Of a DNA stretch of 64,000 nt, positions 26,413 to 33,281 are shown one piece after another. The stretch lies in assembly GCF_016127315.1 (NCBI RefSeq), contig NZ_CP065997.1:496001-560000 (forward strand). Reading direction: 5' to 3'. The notes under the pieces are model-generated. The model had not been told where the DNA came from and made no database searches. It was given only the letters and a program-made list of their open reading frames with translations. Within the stretch, counting starts at the first letter, position 1; each line of letters starts with the position of its first letter. This DNA comes from Achromobacter deleyi (lineage in GTDB: Bacteria; Pseudomonadota; Gammaproteobacteria; Burkholderiales; Burkholderiaceae_B). The position numbers were made by a program, and so were the translations under genes.

Positions 26413-27366
26413 ATGAAGCCATCCGCATTGCGCACGCAGACCCGACTGCCCGTCATCGGCGCCGCCATGTTCCTGGTCTCCGGCCCGGACCTGGTGGCGG
26501 CGCAATGCGGCGCCGGCATCATCGGCACCTTCCCGTCGCTGAATGCAAGACCGCAGGAACAGCTGCACGAGTGGATCACCCGCATCGAGGACAAGCTGGC
26601 CCGCGCGCGCCAGGCCGATCCACAGGCGCGAATCGCGCCCTACGGCGTCAACCTCATCGTCCACCCCAGCAACGCCCGCTGGCAGGGCGACCTGGCCATC
26701 TGCGCCGAACGCCGCGTGCCGCTGGTCATCACCTCGCTGCACCCGCCAGAGGCCGTGGTGCGCGCCGTCCACGCCTATGGCGGCCAGGTCTACCACGACG
26801 TCACCACCGTGCGCCACGCCCGCCGCGCCCTGGACGCCGGCGTCGACGGCCTGATCCTGGTCGCCGCCGGCGCCGGCGGCCACGCCGGCCAGCTCAACCC
26901 CATCGCCCTGGTCAACGAAGTCCGCGCCTTCCACGACGGCCCCCTGGCCCTGTCCGGCTGCATCAGCCACGGCAAGGACATCCTCGCCGCCCAGGCCCTG
27001 GGCTGTGACTTCGCCTACATGGGCACCCGCTTCATCGCCACCCGCGAATCCCTGGCCAACGACGCCTACCGCGAAATGATCCTGCGCGCCCAGGCCGCCG
27101 ACGTCACGTACACCCCCTACTTCTCCGGCGTCCCCGCCAACTACCTCACCGAAAGCATCCACGCCGCCGGCCTCGACCCCACCCAACTCCCCAACTACGA
27201 CGCCCCGCCGCCCAACCTGGACAAGAACTCCCGCCCCAAACCCTGGAAAGACATCTGGAGCGCCGGCCAAGGCGTCGGCGCCACCCAGGAAATCCTGTCG
27301 GTGGCCGAACTGGTGAACCAACTGGAAACGGAATACCAGGAAGCCAAAGCCGCGCTGCTGCGCTAG
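26413..27366 (+). CDS. Nitronate monooxygenase/NPD-like flavoprotein
   Basis: A 317-residue TIM-barrel FMN protein of the nitronate monooxygenase/2-nitropropane dioxygenase-like family (also related to FabK). It shows TRLPVIGAAMFLVSGPDL at the N-terminus, VAAGAGGHAGQLNP (FMN phosphate loop and catalytic His region) and GCDFAYMGTRFIATRES. In catabolic operons such proteins may act as reductases; the reaction here is unknown. It is the last gene of the plus-strand operon and ends just before a long structured intergenic region. Confidence 0.87.
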   Translation: MKPSALRTQTRLPVIGAAMFLVSGPDLVAAQCGAGIIGTFPSLNARPQEQLHEWITRIEDKLARARQADPQARIAPYGVNLIVHPSNARWQGDLAICAERRVPLVITSLHPPEAVVRAVHAYGGQVYHDVTTVRHARRALDAGVDGLILVAAGAGGHAGQLNPIALVNEVRAFHDGPLALSGCISHGKDILAAQALGCDFAYMGTRFIATRESLANDAYREMILRAQAADVTYTPYFSGVPANYLTESIHAAGLDPTQLPNYDAPPPNLDKNSRPKPWKDIWSAGQGVGATQEILSVAELVNQLETEYQEAKAALLR

Positions 27367-27421
27367 CGCACACTCAGCCCCCAGCGCGCAGCCTCATCCC
27401 ACACTGCAAGACACCGCGTAA

Positions 27422-27457
27422 GCCTCAAAAGGCCGCCTGCGCGGCCTGTCTTGAGGC
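27422..27457. terminator. Two-part hairpin after the flavoprotein gene
   Basis: gcctcaa (27422-27428) pairs with ttgaggc (27451-27457), and inside it aggccgc pairs with gcggcct around ctgc. No T-tract follows, so it could be an atypical terminator or RNA-stabilising hairpin at the 3' end of the operon. Confidence 0.5.
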
Positions 27458-27549
27458 GGGCCCCGCAAGCTACTCCACCCGCGCGCCGAAGATGGCAAAA
27501 ATGCCAAGAACACACCCTCCCCAACCCACGTCGCTGAGTCACATCGCGA

Positions 27550-27715
27550 GCGTGTGCGGGGGCAGGCGGGGGATGGCGGGGCGTGTAGATGCGCCCGGCG
27601 GAAACCGAAGGCAGCCGCCGAAAGGCGGCAACGAGGTTGAGCCCGGGGCAGTCCGGAGCGAACGCTCCGGACCGCAATCGTAGCCCCGCCATCCCCCGCC
27701 TGCCCCCGCACACGC
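27550..27715. repeat. 166-bp structured inverted-repeat element
   Basis: The arms 27550-27582 and 27683-27715 are perfect 33-nt inverted repeats (G-rich/C-rich). The 100-nt interior holds two further hairpins: gccgcc-gaaa-ggcggc at 27614-27629 and gtccggagcg-aa-cgctccggac at 27651-27672. It lies between two convergent genes (stops at 27366 and 27735). No open reading frame inside looks real. It could be a bidirectional terminator-like structure, a mobile palindromic repeat (MITE/REP type) or a structured RNA. The rest of the 368-bp gap (27367-27734) has only the hairpin at 27422-27457 and a small tggc-aaaaat-gcca dyad near 27493. Confidence 0.8.
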
Positions 27716-27734
27716 GCCAGAAGAACCCAAAGCC

Positions 27735-28718
27735 CTACTCCAACTTGATCCCCGCCGTCTTGATCACATCCCTCCACTTACCCACCTCGCTTCGCAAGAA
27801 CGCCCCGAACGCCTCCGGACTCCCCGGCTTAGGCTCCGCCCCCGCCGCCACCATCGCCTGAGCCGTAGCCGGATCCGACAACACCTTCACCATATCCGCA
27901 TTCACCCGCGCCACGATTTCGGCAGGCGTCCCCTTCGGCGCCAACACCCCGCTCCACGAATACGCCTCATACCCCGGCACCCCCGACTCGGCAATCGTAG
28001 GCACCCCCGGCAACATGCTCGACCGCGTCGGATTCCCCACCCCCAACGCCCGCACCTTCCCCGTCTTCAGATGCGGCACCGCCGACGGCCCGTCCGCGAA
28101 CATCACCTGCACCTGCCCGCCCAGCAGATCCTGCATCGCCGGCGCGCTGCCGCGGTAGGGGATGTGCTGGATCTTCACCCCCGCCATCGCATTGAACAGC
28201 TCGCCCGCCAGGTGCGTGCCGCCGCCCGTGCCCGAGGAACTGAACGACAGCTTGCCCGGATTGGCCTTCGCATAGGCGATCAATTCGCTCACCGAATTCA
28301 CCGGCAGCGACGGGTTCACCACCAGCACGATCGGGAACACCGCCGCCATGCCCACCGGCACGAAATCGCGCGTGATGTCGTAGGTCAGGTCGCCGCGCAG
28401 GCTCGGCAGCACGGCATGATGGATCGACGCGAAGAAGAAGTTGTAGCCGTCCGGCTCGGCCTTGGCGGCGAACTGCGCGCCGACGATGCCGCCCGCGCCC
28501 GAGCGGTTGTCCACAACGGTCGGCACGGACCACAGGTGGCCCAGCGGCTGCGCCGTGAAACGCGCCGTGGTGTCCACCGGACCGCCGGCCGGGAACGGCA
28601 CGATGAAGGTCACGGCATGGCCGGGCCAGGTGGCGGCGCGGGCGAAAGTGGGCAGCAAAGTCGTGGCGCACGCAGCGCCCAGCCCCGCGATGACGCGGCG
28701 GCGTTGGGGATCTAACAA
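27735..28718 (-). CDS. Bug/TctC family solute-binding protein, second copy
   Basis: A 327-residue orphan tripartite-transporter receptor. A TTG start complementary to 28716-28718 has CAGGAG seven nt upstream and gives LDPQRRRVIAGLGAACATTL followed by an ARAA site, a twin-arginine-like export signal. The mature part begins with WPGHAVTFIVPFPAGGPVDTTAR and has VVDNRSGAGGIVGAQ. An upstream ATG at 28823 would add 35 residues and bury the signal, so it is rejected. Orientation is away from the LysR and SDR genes. Confidence 0.85.
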   Translation of the reverse strand: MLDPQRRRVIAGLGAACATTLLPTFARAATWPGHAVTFIVPFPAGGPVDTTARFTAQPLGHLWSVPTVVDNRSGAGGIVGAQFAAKAEPDGYNFFFASIHHAVLPSLRGDLTYDITRDFVPVGMAAVFPIVLVVNPSLPVNSVSELIAYAKANPGKLSFSSSGTGGGTHLAGELFNAMAGVKIQHIPYRGSAPAMQDLLGGQVQVMFADGPSAVPHLKTGKVRALGVGNPTRSSMLPGVPTIAESGVPGYEAYSWSGVLAPKGTPAEIVARVNADMVKVLSDPATAQAMVAAGAEPKPGSPEAFGAFLRSEVGKWRDVIKTAGIKLE

Positions 28719-29032
28719 GGCAGTCTCCTGAGTCGTTCTTGTCGATGGCGCGGCCGCAAGCCACACCGGAACGACGCGGTGCCTTGCCGCCTGCCGGCCC
28801 CATTTTTTCTGCTGCCCGCGCATCAGGCGCGGCCGGGGCTTTTTTTATTATTTGCCGCGCCGCCGCTTTTGCCGCTACACATTTTCAAAAGCCCCTCTTT
28901 CGCCGGGAGGCCATGTTCGCTGATCGGACACTATCGCCGGCCCGCTGTGGCGTCATGGCGATGGCCACGCGCCCGATCCGCCAACCAAGGCCGGGACATC
29001 GCGCGCCAAGCGGCGCACGCCGGCCGCCGTGG
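28719..29032. other. Gap between Bug gene and LysR gene
   Basis: 314 bp without a gene. It holds a T-tract (28839-28847), with ggggctttt near 28835 and aaaagcccc at 28887-28895 forming an inverted repeat 43 nt apart. This may end LysR transcripts running on the minus strand or be part of the Bug promoter. No operator was recognised. Confidence 0.4.
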
Positions 29033-29932
29033 CTACTGCCCGCGCGCCGCGCGCTGCACGTGCTCGATGAAGCACTCGGCAAAGCTCGGCAGGTCACGTC
29101 CGCGCTGACGGCACAACAAGCGGTCGCGCAGGGCCCAGGGGTCGTCCAGCTTCAGCACATGCAACGCATCGGGCCGGCTGTAGCGCGCCGCGCAGGCGCG
29201 CGGCACCACGGCGATGCCGGCGCCGGCCTCGACCATGCGGCACACGGCCTCGAAACTGCCCACGTGCACGCGCTGGCAGATGCGCTTGCCCAGGCCGCTG
29301 GCGATGTCTTCCAGGAAGGTCTGGATGGCGCTGTCGGGATGAATGCCGACGAACTGATAGGCGTCGACCAGGTCGGCGAAATGCGCCGACTTCGAAGCCG
29401 CCAGCGGATGATCCAGCGCCGTGACCACGGTGAGTTCATCGCGGAACAGCGGCGTCACGTCCAGGCCCTCGACGTCGATGTTGCCGGCCACCAGACCCAG
29501 GTCGCCGGCGCCCGCGCGGATCGCGATGACGATGTCGCCCGAGATCTTCTCTTCCAGTTCGACGTCCACGTCCGGGTTCTCGGCCAGGAACGTCGACAGC
29601 GCGTCGGCCAGGAAGGAATTGGTGGCGGTGGTATTGGCCAGCAGGCGCAGCCGTCCCTTCAGGCCGCTGGCGTAAGGCTGCAGGTCGGCGTTCAGGCACT
29701 CGAGCTGGCGGAACACCGCGTTGGCGTGCTTGAGCAGCACCTCGCCCGCCGGCGTCAGCGCCACGCCCGTGGCCATGCGCACCAGCAGCCGCGCCTTGAA
29801 GGCCTCTTCCATGTGCTTGACGCGCGCGCTCGCGGCGGGCAGCGACAGGAACGTGCGTTCGGCCGCGCGGGTCAGATTGAGCGTCTCTCCCACGTTCAGG
29901 AAGAGCCGCAGGTCAGTCAGATCATGTCTCAT
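29033..29932 (-). CDS. LysR family transcriptional regulator, second copy
   Basis: A 299-residue regulator with an N-terminal winged helix-turn-helix (DLTDLRLFLNVGETLNLTRA) and an effector-binding domain. It is a paralogue of the LysR at 17936-18829: both have a TPAG motif after the HTH, ANTTA at the start of the effector domain, and the CRMVEAG/CRMVQAG block. It is divergent from the SDR-MaoC-CaiB operon, its probable target. The chosen ATG (complementary to 29930-29932) removes four residues of an earlier ATG. Confidence 0.9.
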   Translation of the reverse strand: MRHDLTDLRLFLNVGETLNLTRAAERTFLSLPAASARVKHMEEAFKARLLVRMATGVALTPAGEVLLKHANAVFRQLECLNADLQPYASGLKGRLRLLANTTATNSFLADALSTFLAENPDVDVELEEKISGDIVIAIRAGAGDLGLVAGNIDVEGLDVTPLFRDELTVVTALDHPLAASKSAHFADLVDAYQFVGIHPDSAIQTFLEDIASGLGKRICQRVHVGSFEAVCRMVEAGAGIAVVPRACAARYSRPDALHVLKLDDPWALRDRLLCRQRGRDLPSFAECFIEHVQRAARGQ

Positions 29933-30080
29933 GTTCCACCACACAGAAGGGGGGCATTTCTAATTTTGAATTCTTCGAATGCCGTGACGACCATACCATG
30001 GGGCAACCCCGTAAACCATACGGTTTGACGCGGAACTGTTTTCCACGCGGCGCGCGCCGCGGCATCAGGAGTGAGCATCA
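29933..30080. promoter_or_regulatory. Divergent control region between LysR and SDR operon
   Basis: 148 bp, markedly AT-rich for this genome. It contains tgaattcttcga around 29967-29978 and a dyad aaacc-atac-ggttt at 30012-30025. These are candidate LysR sites. TGAATTC is shared with the control region of the first LysR module (17858-17865). Confidence 0.4.
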
Positions 30081-30995
30081 ATGAGCGGTATTGTTTCCGG
30101 CAAGGTAGTGGTGGTTACCGGCGCGGGCGGCGGCATCGGCCGCGGCATCGCGCTGGCCATGGCGCAGGCGGGCGCCAAGGTGGTGGTCAACGACATCGGC
30201 GTCTCGCTCACCGGCGAAGGCGGCGGCGAAGGCCCCGCGCATGCCGTGGCGCGCGAGATCGCCGCGGCCGGCGGACAAGCCGTCGCCAATACCGACAGCG
30301 TGGCCGCCTACGACAGCGCCAGCCGCGTCATCCAGACCGCCATCGACGCCTTCGGCCGCGTCGACGCGGTGATCAACAACGCCGGCAACCTGCGCGACCG
30401 GGTTTTCCACAAGATGAGCGAAGAGGAATGGCGCCAGGTCATCGACGTGCACCTGAACGGCTCGTTCTTCATGAGCCGCGCCGCCGCGCCGTATTTCCGC
30501 GAGCAGGAATCGGGCGCCTTCGTGCACATGACGTCCACCTCGGGCCTGATCGGCAACTTCGGCCAGGCCAACTACGCCGCCGCCAAGCTCGGCATCGTGG
30601 CGCTGTCCAAGTCGATCGCGCTGGACATGGCGCGCTACAACGTGCGCTCGAACTGCATCGCGCCATTCGCCTGGAGCCGCATGACCAGCTCGATTCCCGC
30701 CGAGACCGACGAGGAAAAGGCGCGCGTCGAGAAACTCAAGAAAATGGAAGCCGACAAGGTCGCGCCCATGGCCGTGTACCTGGCCAGCGACGCGGCCAGC
30801 GCCATCACCGCGCAGGTCTTCGCGGTGCGCGCCAACGAGATCATGCTGATGAGCCAGCCGCGGCCGCTGCGCAGCGTGCACTACAGCGAAGGCTGGACGC
30901 CCGAGCTGACCGGCGAGATCGCCGTGCCCGCCATGCGCAAGCACTTCTACGCGTTGGAGCGCTCGCCCGACGTGATCGACTGGGATCCCATCTGA
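30081..30995 (+). CDS. Short-chain dehydrogenase/reductase, MFE-2-like 3-hydroxyacyl-CoA dehydrogenase
   Basis: A 304-residue SDR with TGAGGGIGRG (NAD-binding), NNAG and the catalytic Tyr-Lys in YAAAKLG. The insert between strands and the Ser in TSTSGLIGNFGQANYAAAKLG make it resemble the (3R)-hydroxyacyl-CoA dehydrogenase unit of peroxisomal multifunctional enzyme 2. It probably oxidises a hydroxyacyl-CoA. The next gene, 8 nt downstream, encodes a hydratase-2-like protein, matching the other half of MFE-2. Confidence 0.87.
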   Translation: MSGIVSGKVVVVTGAGGGIGRGIALAMAQAGAKVVVNDIGVSLTGEGGGEGPAHAVAREIAAAGGQAVANTDSVAAYDSASRVIQTAIDAFGRVDAVINNAGNLRDRVFHKMSEEEWRQVIDVHLNGSFFMSRAAAPYFREQESGAFVHMTSTSGLIGNFGQANYAAAKLGIVALSKSIALDMARYNVRSNCIAPFAWSRMTSSIPAETDEEKARVEKLKKMEADKVAPMAVYLASDAASAITAQVFAVRANEIMLMSQPRPLRSVHYSEGWTPELTGEIAVPAMRKHFYALERSPDVIDWDPI

Positions 30996-31002
30996 GGCCG
31001 CC

Positions 31003-31863
31003 ATGCCACTCGATTACGCGACCGTGAAGCACTGGCGCTTCGACGACGTGCGCCAGCGCTACGACGACAAGGACACCATGCTGTACGCGCTAGGCATCGG
31101 CCTGGGGCAGGACCCCGAGGACACCCGGCAGCTGCGCTACGTGTACGAAAAGGACCTTTGCGCCTTTCCCACCATGAGCGTGGTGCTGGGCTATCCGGGA
31201 TTCTGGATGAGCGACCCGCGCGCCGGCATCGATTGGGTGCGGCTGGTGCATGGCGAACAGCGGCTGGCGCTGCACGCGCCGCTGCCCACGTCGGGCACCG
31301 TGATCGGCAGGAGCCGCGTCACCCACGTGATCGACAAGGGCGCGGACAAAGGCGCCATCGTCATCACCGAACGCACGCTGCACGACACCGCCGGCACGCA
31401 CCTGGCGACCCTGCGGCAAAGCACCTTCTGCCGCGGCGATGGCGGTTTCGGCCAGGGCGATGCCAGCCCCGAGCCGCTGCCCGCCGCGCCGCAGGGCGAA
31501 CCGGAGCGCCGCTGCGACCTGCGCATTCCGCCGCAGGCGGCGCTGCTGTACCGCCTGAACGCCGACCGCAATCCGCTGCACGCCGACCCCGAGGTGGCGC
31601 ACCAGGCGGGCTATCCCAAGCCGATCCTGCACGGCCTGTGCTCCTACGGCGTGGCCGCGCATGCGCTGGTGAAGACCTGGTGCGACTATGACGCCTCGCG
31701 GCTGACCCGGCTGGACGCGCGGTTCTCGGCGCCGGTGTATCCGGGCGAGACGCTGCAATGCGACATGTGGCGCATGCCGGATGGCCAGATACGCTTCATC
31801 GCCCGCGCTGTCGAGCGCGGCATCGTGGTCATGAGCCACGGCACTGCCGAGGTGCGGTCATGA
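31003..31863 (+). CDS. MaoC family hydratase, hydratase-2 type
   Basis: A 286-residue double hot-dog protein. The C-terminal half has YRLNADRNPLHADPEVA and PILHGLCSYG, the hydratase-2 motif with the catalytic Asp and His, as in the MFE-2 hydratase domain and steroid-degrading hydratases. It would hydrate a trans-2-enoyl-CoA to a (3R)-hydroxyacyl-CoA, the substrate of the preceding SDR. It overlaps the CoA-transferase gene by 4 nt (ATGA). Confidence 0.9.
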   Translation: MPLDYATVKHWRFDDVRQRYDDKDTMLYALGIGLGQDPEDTRQLRYVYEKDLCAFPTMSVVLGYPGFWMSDPRAGIDWVRLVHGEQRLALHAPLPTSGTVIGRSRVTHVIDKGADKGAIVITERTLHDTAGTHLATLRQSTFCRGDGGFGQGDASPEPLPAAPQGEPERRCDLRIPPQAALLYRLNADRNPLHADPEVAHQAGYPKPILHGLCSYGVAAHALVKTWCDYDASRLTRLDARFSAPVYPGETLQCDMWRMPDGQIRFIARAVERGIVVMSHGTAEVRS

Positions 31864-33089
31864 CGCGCCCGCCCGCATTGGACGGCGTCCGCGTGCTGGA
31901 CCTGTCGCGCATCCTGGCCGGCCCCTGGTGCACGCAGAACCTGGCCGACCTGGGCGCCGACGTCATCAAGATCGAGCGCCCCGGCGTCGGCGACGACACC
32001 CGCGCCTGGGGCCCGCCCTTCCTCAAGGACGGCCAGGGCATCGACACCAACGAGTCGGCCTACTACCTCAGCGCCAACCGCAACAAGCGTTCGGTCGAGG
32101 CCGACATGGCCACGCCGCACGGCGCCGCGCTGATCCGCGAACTGGCGGCGGTCAGCGATATCCTGGTCGAGAACTTCAAGGTCGGCGGACTGGCCAAGTA
32201 TGGCCTGGACTACGCCAGCCTGAAGGCCATCAATCCGCGCCTGATCTATTGCTCGATCACCGGCTTCGGCCAGGACGGGCCGTTCGCGCGGCGCCCCGGC
32301 TACGATTTCATGATCCAGGGCATGGGCGGCCTGATGAGCATCACCGGCGAACGCGACGACCTGCCCGGCGGCGGCCCGCAGAAGGCCGGCGTGGCGGTCA
32401 CCGACATCGTCACCGGCATGTATGCCACCGTGGCGATCCTGGCGGCCTTGCAGGAACGCCACCGCAGCGGGCTGGGCCAGCACCTGGACATCGCGCTGCT
32501 CGACAGCCACGTGGCCTTGCTGGCCAACCAGAATTCCAACTACTTCAATTCCGGCGTGGCGCCGACGCGCGCCGGCAACGCCCACCAGAACGTGGTGCCC
32601 TACCAGGTGTTCGCCGCCCGCGACGGCCACCTGATCGTGGCCACCGGCAATGAATCGCAGTACCGCGCCTATTGCGCGGCGATCGGCGCGCCCGAACTGG
32701 GCGATGATCCGCGCTTTGCCACCAACCGGCTGCGCGTGACCAACCGCGGCACGCTGGTGCCCTTGCTCGCGGACATCATGCGCGAGGGCAGGCGCGATGA
32801 CTGGATCGCCCGGCTGGAAGCGGCGGGCGTGCCCTGCGGGCCGATCAACGACATCGCCCAGGCCTTCGCCCATCCGCAGGCGCAGGCGCGGAAACTGCGC
32901 CGCGACCTGCCCCACCCTGGCGGCGGCGTCGCGCCCGTGACCGCCAGCCCGCTGCGCTTCTCGGCCTCGCCGGTGGTGTATCGGCGCGCCCCGCCGCTGC
33001 TGGGCCAGCACACCGAGGAAGTGCTGCGCGACGTCCTGGGGAAGTCGCCGCAGGCGATTGCCGCATTCGTGGCTGGCCGCGCGGGATAG
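31860..33089 (+). CDS. CaiB/BaiF family CoA-transferase, second copy
   Basis: A 409-residue class III CoA-transferase: VRVLDLSRILAGPWCTQ, DVIKIERPGVGDDTR, the catalytic Asp in RRPGYDFMIQG, then GLMSITG and GVAVTDIVTGMYA. It is related to, but not a recent duplicate of, the copy at 15775-16968. As the last gene of the SDR-MaoC operon it probably activates the carboxylic acid oxidised by the pair. The ATG at 31860 overlaps the MaoC stop. Confidence 0.9.
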   Translation: MTRPPALDGVRVLDLSRILAGPWCTQNLADLGADVIKIERPGVGDDTRAWGPPFLKDGQGIDTNESAYYLSANRNKRSVEADMATPHGAALIRELAAVSDILVENFKVGGLAKYGLDYASLKAINPRLIYCSITGFGQDGPFARRPGYDFMIQGMGGLMSITGERDDLPGGGPQKAGVAVTDIVTGMYATVAILAALQERHRSGLGQHLDIALLDSHVALLANQNSNYFNSGVAPTRAGNAHQNVVPYQVFAARDGHLIVATGNESQYRAYCAAIGAPELGDDPRFATNRLRVTNRGTLVPLLADIMREGRRDDWIARLEAAGVPCGPINDIAQAFAHPQAQARKLRRDLPHPGGGVAPVTASPLRFSASPVVYRRAPPLLGQHTEEVLRDVLGKSPQAIAAFVAGRAG

Positions 33090-33281
33090 CAGTCTGATTT
33101 CTTGCCATCCCCGCTCGCTTCCTCCGCCCTTGCGCGCCTACATTCACGCAATCAAAGAGATCTCCGCATGCATTGATCAACTTGGTTTTTCTTTACGCAG
33201 GGTTGGTCATCAAACGCCGTTTTCGCATTCCTACACTTACCGGCACGTCATTCATCCGTCCGGTAAATGTAGGGTATGTCC

